A stretch of DNA of 64,000 nt. It comes from Cyanoderma ruficeps (lineage: Eukaryota; Chordata; Aves; Passeriformes; Timaliidae). The stretch covers positions 19,463,754 through 19,527,753 of the forward strand of contig VZDJ01000623.1 of the NCBI GenBank assembly GCA_008694505.1. The letters are read 5' to 3'. Positions 22,701 to 34,194 of this stretch are shown here, piece after piece (position 1 is the stretch's first letter; the number at the start of each line of letters is the position of its first letter). The translations under genes and the position numbers were made by a program. The notes below the pieces were generated by a model that did no database searches, had not been told where the DNA came from, and saw only the letters and a program-made list of their open reading frames with translations.

Positions 22701-25700
22701 CTGAAGTGCAAGCTTTTGTTACATGGTTAGAGTCCTCAGGGGTGCTAAATATAGAAACCAGCAGAGTGTTTTCTGCATGTTTGGGCACTTAGGGCTAGAG
22801 AGTCCATCTTTCTCTTTTCCTGCAGATGGAGATGGGAAGTGTGAGTTGGTGGTGGGTTACACTGACAGGGTGGTCCGTGCCTTCCGCTGGGAGGACTCGT
22901 CAGAGAATTCAGACCATGTCTCTGGGCAGTTGATCCTGTTGAAGAAATGGCTTCTAGAAGGTCAGGTAAGGAAAAAGGATGTTCAGAGCAGTATTTGTCA
23001 TACAGTCTTCAGGAGGTGGCTTTTTCAAGAGAAGAAGCACAGAATCTCAGTGATATGAACAAAACAATTGTCATGTCCCTGGCTTGAGAGGAGATTTGCC
23101 CAGTAATTTTTCTGTACAAGCTGGTAGCTTGGTCTGGGAAGCAGTTGCTCTTGCCCAATGGGAGAGCATTAGTGGGAAGTACTAGTGTTGTTTTAAAGTG
23201 GTTTTTGGTAGGGAACCGACCTTTTACCAAACTCGGACATTTTGCTTCCAGCTGCATTTGTGCAGCTGCTGCTCAGCTCTATCAGAAGATTTGCCATATT
23301 CAAATTTAGTTGCAGGAGGCACTGTAAACCTTTTGGAGCTCTTGGCTCTATCAGTGTTTTTCCTCTGCTGTAGGTGGACAGCCTGTCTGTGAACCCAGGC
23401 CCTGATGGCTCACCAGAGCTGATGGTGTCCCAGCCAGGCTGTGGCTATGCCATCCTGCTGTGCACCTGGGACACGGAGCAGCGGGACGCAGCCGCGGGAA
23501 GGGACGGATCTGCCCCGAGCAGGTGAGGGGTGTTACAGCAGGAAGGGATGGATCTGCCTCGAGCATTCCTGCAGGGGCACATGAGCACAGGCCACTGTGG
23601 ATGCCTGTTACAAGGGGGTGCCACCACATCACTGCTGTGAATCAGGGAGTGCTGTCGTTGTCCTTGCTTCAGTGAGCTGCTGTGCTGCTGGCACCTCATC
23701 ACTTAAGCCTGCCTGCACTCAAGCTTCCATGAACACTCTTCATGTTTCTGTCACAAAGATGAATGCTGCTGCTTTCCATGTGTCTCACTCTCTTCTTGAA
23801 TTGGGCAAGGACAGTGGCAGAAACATCTCCCTGAGGGTTCCTCTCCACTGGGAGCTAAGGTAGGGAACTGAATGACCTAGATTTCCAGAGAAAGGTCATC
23901 AGATTGCAAGGTAACAGCTGAGAGACTGGGACAAGCCAAATACACCTGAAGCCCAAGATAAAACTGGGCTCATTCCCTTGTTTTCTGCAGGTAAGGCAAT
24001 TAGAAGTTTTCCTAAGGAGGCTCCTGGCAGCCGGTGCTGTAAATCACAACCACAGCAACCAGGATGAGCAGTGAGGTGCTTGTTACTGTCTTGGTGCTGG
24101 AAGGACCCTGGTGGGGAATTTGGGGGCTTCTGTGGTGTTCTGTGAGACTTCAAGGCAGACACAAAAAACTGCAGCAGGAGGGGACCTAGGCAGGTCTCCT
24201 TGATGTCTTGGAGAACTCAGTGGAATGGTACCTTGTTAGCCAGAAGCCAGGCCCAGATGTGGTTTCTCACCAGCTTGTTCAGTCTGGGCAGATATTTTGT
24301 GAGAGAAAAGCAGCGAGGCTTATGTAACAGTAATGATAAAAAAATTGTCCTTGCTTTTTCTTCATTGAAATACAGGCCTTACTGATTTTTTTTGAGCTCT
24401 TTTTTTTTTCTTCTTTTTTTGGTGCATCAAATCATTCTGGGTTTGTGTTTTTAAAAATGGGTGCATTTCTTTAATATCTGGGGTGGCATGCATTTTCTTC
24501 CTTTACCACTAAAGGGCTCAACCTGTTCACAAACTCTGTCACTGTCTGAGTTTGTAGAGCTTTGCAATACACTGCTCCTGAAATTGTTCTGAGACAATCC
24601 CAGGCATGGTTCCCTAACTTCTCCCTCTTGTCTTTCCCTTTTCCCTAGTGAGGCTCCTGCTCGAGACGTGATTTTACACCAAACATCTGGACGGATTCAC
24701 AACAAGAACGTCTCCACTCATCTGATTGGAAGCATTGCCCGAGGTGAGAGATCAGCAGCTTGGGGTCTCCAGCCCAGCAGTTGCCCCTGGTGTTTTTTGA
24801 GTACATCAGAATGAAATCAGATTTCTTGTGGTAGAAAAATAACTGAGAGAGGCAGCTGCAGGAACACAGGGATCTCAGCTTCTCTTAGCCAGCTCCCAAA
24901 GGCAGTTGGATATTTGCATGTGAGCTTTTTATAGCCTTTGTCCTTCCCGAGGTAGCCCTTATCCTTCACTCAGCACAAGAGATTTTGTGCAGCCTCTGCT
25001 GACCTGCATTTAGTCAGTTTGAATGGCTGCCATGCTGTGCTCTTATAGATGTCCTTGATCCTTGCTTCTGCATGGCTGCAGCTTATGCCTCCTTCTTATT
25101 CCCTAGATGCATTTCTTCTGTCCCACAGCCTCATCTTTGTTCTTGCTTTTCAGCATTTGAATCTCAATTCCTGGTGGCTCTGTGCTGCTCCTCCTTCTCC
25201 TGTGCAGCCCCAACCTCTCCAGAGCTGCTTCCATATTTCATCTGCAGCATTGTCCTCTGTCTTCTTCCACTGTGTTGTGTTCAGGTCTTGTATCTAAAAT
25301 CTGCACAACTGCCAGCTTCTCTCAGCCCTGACACACTGCTCTTGTGTCCAGACTTCTCTTTCACACTGCCACTGCTTCTCTCCTGTAACTCCTTGTGCTC
25401 TGACCTGTGCCTGGTGCACCTGCTGAACCCTCCTTTGGTACCTGTGGAGAATAAGCTTTCACTGGAGTGTGTGGGCATAATAGAAGGCAGAAAACTCCCA
25501 GCAGAGATCACTTTCTCTTGTATCTGCTCTGCCCAAGTATTGTCTCCTGCAGTGCTGTCCAAGAATGATTCAGTCTGTCCAATGTAATTAGAGCCTGTGG
25601 ACAAGAGCAATCCACTGAACCCCACCCTCTTCCCGTTCCTCAGAGGACCTTTCCTGCCCAGTTCCCGAGCTTGTCATGTTTTCAGCATCTCTGATGCTGC

Positions 25701-28700
25701 TGTGAGCAACATGGTCAACAGAGCATGAAATCAATTATTTCACTGCGTATGAAGCCTTGCATCTATTGAGAGATGTCTGTGAAAAATGAAGGCACACAGA
25801 ATAAGGGATGGAGAGCAGGCTGTAAAAAAGCCCATTGATGCTGGATTGTCAGTTCAGAAACAGCTGAAGAGGGCCATGCTGACGGGTTTCCAAGGGGGAC
25901 ACAGCAGATCTCTTGGATCAGAGCCTGTCTGGATGCGTGTCACTAGGGGCAGTTAAACACCCAACCAGCTGGCTTTGCTTTAGGCTGATCTGCAGAAGTG
26001 GGGTGGTTTGCAGCTGGGAGTGTGCAGGGGTTGGAGCTTGGAGCTGTCTATGAGCACTGGAGGTAGGCTCACCTTGTTAACTACTCTGGGGAAACTGTCT
26101 GCTTGCTTTCAGCTCTGCTGGCTTGCCCCTGACTGCCAGGTTTGCTGGGTTCCTCCTCAGGGAGCCAGTGCCTTTCCTGCGTTGTCTCTGAAAGGATTAA
26201 ATGCAGCTTCAGTTGAATACAGCTCCAGTCCTCTCACTGAGAGTGTCATATTTTTAAAACTTGACCTTGCATATCTTTTCTTTTTTCAGTAGCTAGGTAG
26301 AGAGTTTACTGAAGGGCTGAAGCAGCCCAGGGGTCAGGGGACTGTCCTCTTCAGATTTAATTAGTGACATTTTCAGTGCTGTCCTGCACACAACACGGCA
26401 AGGAAAGGAGGCAGCATGGATCAGTTGGTTTGGATCTTTTTTATTGTTTTCAGGAGAGGGAGGGGACAATGTTTACAAAATGGCATCAACTCCAGTAATT
26501 TTCTTTTGCACTTACAGGCTCCAGTGAGAATAGTGTCTCAGGTCTCTTTGCCCTCTGTACTCTGGATGGTAAGTCCTGCCACTGCCCTGGAAGAAGATCT
26601 GTGGGGCAGCCAAGGCCTGTCACAAATTCAAAGCAGGGAACTAGGGGGTCAGTGCTTTTGACTTTTAAAAGAAAGGGAAGCTGGGCTTCAGAAAGCCTCC
26701 AAGGGTCAGGCAAGAGAATTTGATTCAAAGACTCTTTCTGCTGACATATTTTATATGAAAGCACAGAGGGCACTGTGAGGATATGTGCTTGTTTATGTTC
26801 CACACTCTCATGGCCAGTGCTCCCTGCCCAGTAGTGCTGCAGTATATCTGGGTAATAGGAGTGTGGTAGGTGAGGTCAAGTGTCCAGTATGGATTTAGCA
26901 GCCAAGGCCAGTAGCCTGTGCTATTAGCAGCTAACTCAGCAACCCTAAGTGTTGAAGGAGTTGAGGGAGTTTGCATTGGCAAACATCTTGCTCTCTTTTA
27001 TTGTTTTCGAGACAGTTGGGTTTTTTTCTTTCTTCAGGAACACTGAAACTGATGGAGGGAGCAGACAAGCTGCTGTGGTCTGTTCAGGTTGATCACCAGC
27101 TCTTTGCTCTGGAAAAGCTGGATGTTACAGTGAGTATCTGAGTAAGGCTGGGAGAGATGAAGACAAAAACTCAGCATGGCTTTGTGTATATGAACGTAGG
27201 AAGGGGGGAAGGAGTACGGCTCATCTGGAAAAGGCTGGGATTATCTCAGGATGACACAGCGTGTTCTGACCGTGGCAGTACATTCTGCACTCAGGTCAGT
27301 CTGCCCAGCTGCAAGAGGTTGAGCTGTGTCTGCCTGTTAGACCCAGCATCCATTTATCCATTCCTAAACTTTTGTTCCCCGGCTGTTCTTCAATCTTACT
27401 GCAAAGCTGAATGGTTTTGCACACTGCTAATACTCCGATTGTCTGAAAGCTCATAGAGTACGTGAGAATTACAATATAGAAGAGAGATGAGCTCCAAGTG
27501 CAAAATACCTGCATGAGATGTTCAGAAGTGACATGTAAACATTAGTGTTGTGTCTCTGAACCAGCAAGAAAGATTCTTGGCTGTCCCTGGGAGCAGGTGA
27601 CATCTGTGTAACCTGCAGTCCTCTGGTTGCTGCAGGGCAATGGGCATGAGGAGGTGATTGCCTGTGCGTGGGACGGTCAGACGTACATCATCGACCACAA
27701 TCGGACTGTGGCCAGATTCCAAGCAGATGAGAATGTCAGTGCCTTCTGTGCAGGTGGGAAGCCTGACTGCAAAGCCAGCCCTCACAGCATTTTCCCCTCA
27801 AAGCTACTACTCCCATCTAGGAGACCCAGAATCCTTTGTCTGCCTGCAGTGAGGAATAATTTTCCTGTGTGCATATTGCAGAAAGCCCAGCTAGTCTTTC
27901 CTCTGATGGCATCTGGGAAAAGTAAGGGTGAGAGAAAGTAATGCTGAGGCTTGTCTGTGGTGGCTTGGGGTTTTTTTCTTGTCCTTTTTGGAGGTACTAC
28001 AGTGATCTCATGTCCTCCACACTGCTTTTTTAATTTGCAGACTTCTAAGCTGTTCTTTAGTGGAGATTAGGACCCCATAGAAGCAGTCTGAGTTTTGGCT
28101 CTGCTCAGTCCCTTCTCTCAGACCTGCAAGAAGCAGCTTGCTTCATGCAGTTCAGAGCAGCTTTTTGGATTGTCTCAAAGGGAGTTTGTATACCTAGGCA
28201 CATACCTCTGCCCAGGTGCTTGCTGTTTTCTGCTAACAGCTTTGGTACCTCATCATGAAATGTCAATTATTTGCTTTCTCTTTCCTTTTGGAAGTAGTCA
28301 GATCTCCACACTTCTGCTTTCTGCAGGCCTCTATGCATGCAAAGAAGGGAGCAACAGTCCCTGCCTTGTTTATGTCAGCTTCAGCCAGAAGATCTACATC
28401 TACTGGGATGTGCAGCTGGAGAGAATGGAGTCCACCAACCTGTTGAAAATCCTGGATTGTGACCCAGAGTTTGGAAGTCTCCTGGAAGAGCTGGGTATAG
28501 GTGAGTGCAGAAAGCAATGTACAGAGTGAAGGATATACAGAAAGAAAGAGAGGAAGGGCTGCTGGCAGATGATACGCTGGGAACTAGAGCATTTCTGGAG
28601 GAAGAGGCTTTCCCATTGCCTGATGAGAATGCCTAACAACCGGTTTTCTCTCTTTTCCTTAGACAGAAGCAATGATTCTGCTGTCACAAACCTGATTCAT

Positions 28701-28805
28701 AAAACCCTCTATTATCCTGAGAAATACCATCTCAGCAGCCCCTCCGAGGATCCTGCTGGAACAGAATCTTCTGCCCACTGCAGTGGCATCCAGGATTCCT
28801 TGTAA
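19571..28805 (+). CDS. ITFG2: ITFG2, FG-GAP beta-propeller subunit of KICSTOR (complete, 12 exons)
   Basis: Twelve exons with GT-AG introns and compatible phases give 457 codons plus TAA: 19571-19666, 20934-21029, 21468-21509, 22351-22528, 22826-22965, 23374-23522, 24649-24743, 26518-26568, 27038-27129, 27636-27753, 28327-28500 and 28663-28805. The human protein is 447 residues. The start MRSVSYVQ matches the human N-terminus and lies in a CpG island. FG-GAP-like propeller blades are visible at about residues 19-48 ([25 protein letters not shown]), 134-160 ([18 protein letters not shown]) and 314-335 ([20 protein letters not shown]). The DxDGDG loop resembles integrin-type Ca-binding loops. 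In mammals ITFG2 forms KICSTOR with KPTN, SZT2 and C12orf66, which tethers GATOR1 to lysosomes so that nutrient loss inhibits mTORC1. The most divergent part is the Gly/Ala/Ser-rich linker at the exon 6/7 junction. Confidence 0.97.
19667..20933 (+). other. ITFG2: ITFG2 intron 1
   Basis: 1.27 kb. The 5' part is GC rich and contains a short imperfect repeat of GGATGTAGTGGT near 20022-20050. It ends ATACAG. Confidence 0.85.
20934..21029 (+). CDS. ITFG2: ITFG2 exon 2
   Basis: 32 codons in phase 0 from [17 protein letters not shown] to SCQGM; donor ATG|GTCAGT. Confidence 0.96.
21030..21467 (+). other. ITFG2: ITFG2 intron 2
   Basis: 438-base GT-AG intron. Nothing recognisable. Confidence 0.85.
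21468..21509 (+). CDS. ITFG2: ITFG2 exon 3 (micro-exon)
   Basis: Only 14 codons, [14 protein letters not shown], nearly identical to the human peptide. Acceptor TTTGCAG, donor AAAG|GTGAGA. Confidence 0.95.
21510..22350 (+). other. ITFG2: ITFG2 intron 3
   Basis: 841-base GT-AG intron ending CTCTCACAG. Nothing recognisable. Confidence 0.85.
22351..22528 (+). CDS. ITFG2: ITFG2 exon 4
   Basis: It encodes [25 protein letters not shown] and [17 protein letters not shown]. It ends one base into the Asp codon of the DIDGDG loop. Confidence 0.97.
22529..22825 (+). other. ITFG2: ITFG2 intron 4
   Basis: 297-base GT-AG intron. Nothing recognisable. Confidence 0.85.
22826..22965 (+). CDS. ITFG2: ITFG2 exon 5
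   Basis: It completes [18 protein letters not shown] and continues to LLEGQ; donor TCAG|GTAAGG. It leaves phase 0. Confidence 0.97.
22966..23373 (+). other. ITFG2: ITFG2 intron 5
   Basis: 408-base GT-AG intron. Nothing recognisable. Confidence 0.85.
23374..23522 (+). CDS. ITFG2: ITFG2 exon 6
   Basis: It encodes [20 protein letters not shown] and GYAILLCTW, then a variable linker ([16 protein letters not shown]). Donor GCAG|GTGAGG. The last 26 bases are imperfectly duplicated in the following intron. Confidence 0.95.
23497..23566. repeat. imperfect duplication of ITFG2 exon 6 3' end
   Basis: Bases 23497-23522 (GGAAGGGACGGATCTGCC followed by CCGAGCAG) recur at 23541-23566 with three changes, an offset of 44 bases. 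The second copy ends GCAT rather than GCAG|GT, so it has lost the splice donor. It is preceded immediately by TTACAG, an acceptor-like sequence. Confidence 0.85.
23523..24648 (+). other. ITFG2: ITFG2 intron 6
   Basis: 1.1 kb GT-AG intron containing the duplicated exon end at 23541-23566. It ends in a C/T-rich tract and CCCTAG. Confidence 0.85.
24649..24743 (+). CDS. ITFG2: ITFG2 exon 7
   Basis: It encodes [16 protein letters not shown], then [16 protein letters not shown]; donor CGAG|GTGAGA. It leaves one base of a Gly codon. Confidence 0.96.
24744..26517 (+). other. ITFG2: ITFG2 intron 7
   Basis: 1.8 kb GT-AG intron. It contains a fortuitous long plus-strand open frame (25072-25587) with a low-complexity Cys/Leu/Ser-rich translation and no recognisable family. 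No mobile element recognised. Confidence 0.8.
26518..26568 (+). CDS. ITFG2: ITFG2 exon 8
   Basis: 51 bases encoding [16 protein letters not shown]; donor GATG|GTAAGT. Human ITFG2 has the matching [11 protein letters not shown]. Confidence 0.96.
26569..27037 (+). other. ITFG2: ITFG2 intron 8
   Basis: 469-base GT-AG intron. Nothing recognisable. Confidence 0.85.
27038..27129 (+). CDS. ITFG2: ITFG2 exon 9
   Basis: It encodes [20 protein letters not shown] and ALEKLDVT; donor ACA|GTGAGT. It leaves phase 0. Confidence 0.97.
27130..27635 (+). other. ITFG2: ITFG2 intron 9
   Basis: 506-base GT-AG intron. Nothing recognisable. Confidence 0.85.
27636..27753 (+). CDS. ITFG2: ITFG2 exon 10
   Basis: It encodes [27 protein letters not shown] and AFCAG; acceptor GCTGCAG, donor GCAG|GTGGGA. 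Confidence 0.97.
27754..28326 (+). other. ITFG2: ITFG2 intron 10
   Basis: 573-base GT-AG intron. Nothing recognisable. Confidence 0.85.
28327..28500 (+). CDS. ITFG2: ITFG2 exon 11
   Basis: It encodes [18 protein letters not shown] and [14 protein letters not shown], ending LLEELGI; donor ATAG|GTGAGT. Confidence 0.97.
28663..28805 (+). CDS. ITFG2: ITFG2 exon 12 (C-terminus and stop)
   Basis: Acceptor CCTTAG. It encodes [19 protein letters not shown] and a Ser-rich tail ending GIQDSL, then TAA. The tail is less conserved with human than the propeller. Confidence 0.94.
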
Positions 28806-30160
28806 CAAGAAGGCTGACATCTTCAATGCCAGTACAAACTCTTCTGCAGCTGGAATTTGGCATCTGATGAATATGACTATTCTTTCCCTACCTTGTCAAA
28901 ACTTCCGAACAGGAAAAGGTCTACAGGCTGTGAAGGGATGTTCTTGACTCTAGACTTGCCTGTGTGTGGTGGGTTGGTTTGCCTTTAGCTGAGGCAGCTA
29001 CAAGAACAGAAAGGGGCAAGGATCCTGCACACAGGCCTTTTGTTGCCAGTTTCCATATTCCTCACTAACTAAAGTGCTCCACTGGTCACTGTGAAGGAGC
29101 AGTGAGGTCATAGATGGAGAGAACAGCCAAGCCGAGCCTCCATTTTGACCTATTCTTACAAGTACTTCAGTGAATACTTCTGAGTTCCTAGCAGGATCAC
29201 AGTGCAGGAATTGGAGATGGAGGAGCTGAGTTAGGGTGCAGGTACGGGCTTTCTCTCCTGCTTAGGTGTATTTAAAGTAGAGCCATGCATCGTTTGTCTT
29301 TGCTTTGCTGCTGCTCTTCTGCCAAGCAGTTTCTCACAAATCACCTGTTCTGAGTAGCTGGAGACATGCACAACTTGCACTAATAAGGTGTGGAGAGAGA
29401 GAGAGAGCAGCTCCAGCACACCCAGCTCTGGTCAACAGTCATTGCTTGTCTCCATCTTCTTGGGCAGGGTGATCCCAGAGAAGGCTGTGACTTAAAGCAG
29501 CTGTAAAGTGGTCAGTAATACCAGTCTGATTTGACTGTGGATCTGTGGTGCTATGACAGCTTGGCCATCCCACAATAAGCAGTGGAAATGCCACTCTTGC
29601 CTCTAGTTGTGGAGCGTCTTGCTTTGAGTCCGGCACAACTGAAGGAGGTGGGCTGGAAGTGATGTTCCCCTGGCTGGCATGAGAAGTCTGGTAAAGGGGA
29701 GCTCATTTGCAAAAGCCCAGGCATGAACCTTTCCACAGGCTGTTGTTATTGTGCTTTTCCCTCTCTTAGCTTGTCCCTTGCCTGACTCAGCTTGTTAGGA
29801 AAGGGGCAGCAGGCTTACCTGCTGGCTTGCATCGATTATCCCCTCTCACTTGTGTCATGTTTTATTGGACATGTGTGATGGATAGAGCTGTCCCTTTGCC
29901 CTTACAGCAGCCTGAGTCACAGCAAATACAGTTCAGGGATCTGGAGCAAGTGGCAGCATTTAAAGGTCCTGCAGGCAGTTGAAAACCTGCTGTGCTTTAC
30001 CCTGCAAAATATCCAAGGGCAGCCCTAACTGGGAGAAATTGCTTTGTATAGAGAAAAGGAGTGTCTTGCCCTTGGGTCAAAGTAACTGTTGTTGAAGCAA
30101 CTCTGTGGTAGAAGGGCAGGATCTTTACATAATAAACCTTAGCTGTTCTTTGCAGTTTCC
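28806..30160 (+). other. ITFG2: presumed ITFG2 3' UTR
   Basis: About 1.35 kb of unique non-coding sequence between the stop and the first downstream AATAAA. It includes a short (GA)n run near 29393-29407. Confidence 0.55.
30131..30136 (+). terminator. ITFG2: candidate ITFG2 poly(A) signal AATAAA
   Basis: First canonical AATAAA after the ITFG2 stop, followed by a T/C-rich stretch (CTGTTCTTTGCAGTTTCCC). Confidence 0.5.
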
Positions 30161-30730
30161 CTCTGTAGATTTACATAAGCTTTTCAGAGGACAGTGCTGT
30201 CCTCTGCATTTGGTAGCAGTGGAAGTTGGAACATGGAGCAGTGAAATAATGTGACCTGCTCTGTACCTACTAGCTTGCTTCTCAGGCCACTTCTGTTCTT
30301 CAGGAGAAGTATCTTCTGACTAACTGCAGTAGAAGTTTCTCTCCATTTTAATGGCCTTGCTGAGAAGCATTTTTAAATGTTCCCCTGTCGTACTAAGTGC
30401 TTGTTTAAAACTGGACCCTTCAGGCAGGACGTCTCAAGTAATAATAGAGCTTATTAACAGTGGTGTTGAGAGCAGCAAGGCTTGAGTCTGTGAGCTGTGA
30501 AGAGCTGATACCACAGGGGCCATCTACTCATGGGCTAAAGCGAGGGGTTTGTCTTGAAGCTTGTCAGACTCGGACTGTAACCTCAACAAATTGTCAGCTC
30601 TTGTGACATTGAGGTGTGCAGCCACCCATCCCAACAGGAACCATCACCATTGCTTCTGGCAAATAGGGCCTGGCAGGGAAACAGGATGGCCAGCACTCAT
30701 AACAGAACAACTCAGCGCTGTCTGTCCATG

Positions 30731-30782
30731 CCAAATATAAACCTTTATTAGCAACACCAAATAGAAACCTTTATTAGCAACA
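30731..30782. repeat. 26-base tandem duplication
   Basis: Two adjacent 26-base units (each CCAAATA followed by [T/G]AAACCTTTATTAG and CAACA) differ at one position. Each contains TTTATT, so each carries an AATAAA on the minus strand. Confidence 0.9.
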
Positions 30783-33700
30783 CAAGCACAAGGGGTGTAC
30801 AAATGGGTGCATATGGCTGGAACTGTTCTATGCAAAACAAACTTTGCTGTACAAGTTGAATGATTTCCAAGAAAGGAAGGTCAAACTGATCCACTGTTGG
30901 AATATTAAGTATTGAGAAAGAACAGGAAGGGTTACTGAGGGAGAGATGACATTTTTCTAAGAACCATCTTTAAAAGAAAATGGGACCAAAGCATTGCAAG
31001 TGTTGGGCAGGGCCATTTGTGCAGCCCAACTCTCCTTTGCCAGCCTGAGGATTACATTGCTGTGTGCCATGCAAGCACAGTAAAATACACACTATGAAAA
31101 GCAGGAGTGAGAAAATACAGACACTACAAAAACATCTGTTCCCCAAAACCTTTCAGCTCTTAAAAACCATTGGAGAGGAAAAATACTAGCATTTGAGGGC
31201 TTCCCCTGACAGTTTTATACTGCGTGCAGCACATAATGACTTGGAGATGCATTTTGCTCCTGAGCCCCTTGTGCACAAGAGAAAATGAAAAGTGTCTACA
31301 GAAGAATTAACATCTGTACCATTCCTTGGCCACAAGATGGCTTTCCTTATTTTTTCCTGCCTTGAACTCCTAAGCACCAAATACTTCTTGAAGTCTCTTA
31401 TTCAGGCTACTGCCACTGGTAACAGTTTTTCTGTGCAGTGTCCCTCCTGTCAGGAAAGGAGCCACTTAAGGCTCTGCCTCTGGACTGATGGAGTTACATT
31501 ATACTTTCTTTGTAACTAATTGTCTGTTTGACCTTGCCAGCCGACAGAAGCCACAGAGTTGGACTTAGAAGTGGTTCCTTCCCACGCAGCAGAAAATGTT
31601 GTTTGCTGTATCCTACTCTAGCAGATTGGCATAACCTGCTGGTGCTGGGAAACTTTTCAACAGGGCAGCATTTGCAGGACACGTTTGTATGTCCCAGTGC
31701 CAGCACACAGCAGGTGAGGAGTCTGACAGTATTCTCAGGCACTGGGGGTATTTGCAGATACATGATTCATGGCTTTGGTTCTGATGCTCAATTTACTAGC
31801 AAAAGAATAAAGGGAGAGGGTCACCTTATTTTCCTGAGACGTAATAAACCTGCTCTCCATCCCTGCCCTTGTTTTTATGATCTTTCTGCTATAATTTAGT
31901 TATTTCTGTAACTCTTCAGGTGTAACCTGGCATGTGCCAGTGGAGTGTCTTGAAAGGAAGATTGAATGCAAACATAGGTATGTGGCTCAGTGGTCTCAAT
32001 GCCATAGCTCACCTGCTGGTAGTGAAAAAAGGAGCAAGCCTCTGGGAATATGGATGGCTGCAGCTCCCATTCTCTTCAAAACCAAGTGACCCCAAACTCC
32101 TGGAAGTGGTCTTGATTATGGCTTTGGCAGAGTGCATGTTCTCAGGAAGGACAGAAGTCCTTCTCCCCACCCCTGGGTGTATTGCACACTGTTCCAGAGA
32201 TTTGCCATGGCGGGTGTTTCCCTGCAGACTTCCACAACTGCTGTGCCTACTCTACTAAAAAGCAGCCCTGATAGAAACTGACCACCAAGGTGGTTCAAAG
32301 AGATTATCCCTAAAATAGTAACATTCCAATTTTTTATATTGAAGGGACAGGCCTCATCATGAGGAAGCCAGTGTTGGACACATTCATATGTCCTGCTCTG
32401 AGCTGGCAGTTTGTACTGAACTGCTTTCTGTATGAAAGTGGCAGCATTTTTTGAGTTTCACTGAAAAAGACCCTTAGATTATTCATTTGTTCCCTTTATC
32501 CCCCAAAAGCAATAGAGGTGACTGGAACTGGGAGTAGGGAAGTGTATCTGCTTAATAGACTTCTCCAAGAGAAACTACAATTAAGACACTCTTCAGCATT
32601 GCCAGCCCCCTCATAAATTATTTACTGTGCTCCCCAGTATTGGAAGACTTAAAAATTATCATATTTATAGATGGGAGTTGGCTTCTTTGAGATGTTGTAA
32701 GTCCTGTTTTACCATCACATTTTAAAGCCAAGACTTCTTTCTTTCACAATGAAGGCTGTGCTTCAGATGTAATGACACAAAAATGCTTTGGAGAGAGAAA
32801 AATGTCTTCGGGCTGGAATTCAGAATACATGTGTCAAGTGCAGTAACCGTGTGTCATTTTACACCAAGTAACTTGGGGAGATGGAAACCCAGCAGGAGCT
32901 GTGTTGGTGAGGAAAGCAGGTACTGACCCTGTAGGATTAGACTGATTCAGTGAATGGGTTGAGGTGACGTGTCTGCCATGGCAGTTCTCATTTAGTCATA
33001 TAAATGGGGTTTTTTTTTTTGGAAGCTCTGCCTGCAGCAAATCTTGATGGGGAGGTTCCAAGATAACTGTTGGCAACAGATTCCTCCCTGTCTGGACAAA
33101 AGAGACTTCTGCTGAGTGTATCTGTGTGTTCAGCTGACATGGACAGGAGGAAGGTGAAGAGCATGTCTCCTGCCCTGGAGCTGATTTCAGAGCTGAGAAA
33201 AGAACTCACACTAATTTAGTGATTTCTTGGAAACATCCTCTCTGGGACTGAGAATTTATACATGCAGTTGTTTACAACAAAGAGGAAAAGCTGACAAGAT
33301 CGTGGCACAATGTGCAAGTGTATTAGCAGCCAGGGTACAAGGCAAGTGTTAAAAGTACTCTCTAGAAAGGAAAGAATTCCTTTTTGAAGGAAGTTTGTCG
33401 CTTACCAGTGTGAGCAGAAGGAAAGGAGGATGCAAAGGAGTCACTGAGCAGAGAAGAGAGGAATAGATAGGGCTGGAGATTTTCACCTACTGTAGCACTA
33501 ATTCACAGAGGAGCCCAGACTGTTTGTGGTTTAGAATTTGAGGCACGTGAGCCCCAGAGAGGTTACAGAAAGGCTGGGGGTTGTTCTGAATGAGCAAAAG
33601 CAGTTATTTCAAAACAGACATGTAGGAACAGCACCTGATGAATTCCAGCAGCAGCTAGCGTGCAGCTATCTGCAGGGCTGCAAGTGACAGGCAGTAGTCA

Positions 33701-33924
33701 AAACAGGATTATCAACTCAAAGTTGTGGCAGTTTTCTGTAGGATCCCATCCAACACTCTTTTTAAATCATCGGAAAGATTCCTGTTGGCTTCAGTCTGAA
33801 GGCTCCTACTCACCTACACCCTTGCCCTAGGCAGGGCCCAGCTGCAAAACTGACACTGGGCACTGCTCTCACAGGGAATTGGCCAAGACTTAGAGCTGTT
33901 GGTGGCCCTCCCCTTCCCATGCAC

Positions 33925-34175
33925 TTGTGGGCACCAGCAGAAGCTCTCAGACACTCTGGGAGGCAGCAGAGCCCTGCCTGGGCATCAGCAAAGCCCAACA
34001 AAAGCCCTGTGGTGCTCCACAGGGAAGGAGGCCCCCATATGGACCTTGCAAAGCTTGGCAAAAGCCCTGGGACACTCTAAAGGCAGCAGGGCCCCTTGCA
34101 AGGCGAAGCAAAACTCAGCAAAAGGCCCAGGGCACTCTGGAGGGAAGCAGCACTCCTTGTAGGAATGCCAAAAGC
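33925..34175. repeat. imperfect minisatellite, about 4 units of 52-64 bases
   Basis: Recurrent blocks follow the order CAGCAAA(A)GCCC..., then CAC/GCTCTGG/A..GG-AGCAG, then GGCCCCTTG-like. Units start near 33925, 33979, 34043 and 34095, with a partial unit at 34155. Translating the plus strand shows the same period as recurring segments such as AKALGHSKGSRAP and AKGPGHSGGKQH. I take it as a tandem repeat, not a gene, because there is no start context, splice structure or known homologue. Confidence 0.75.
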
Positions 34176-34194
34176 CATCAGATAGACTTAGGTG

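Noticed and set aside
25072..25587. 171-codon plus-strand open frame in ITFG2 intron 7
   Set aside because: Cys/Ser/Leu-rich, with no homology I recognise and no evidence of splicing. Likely chance.
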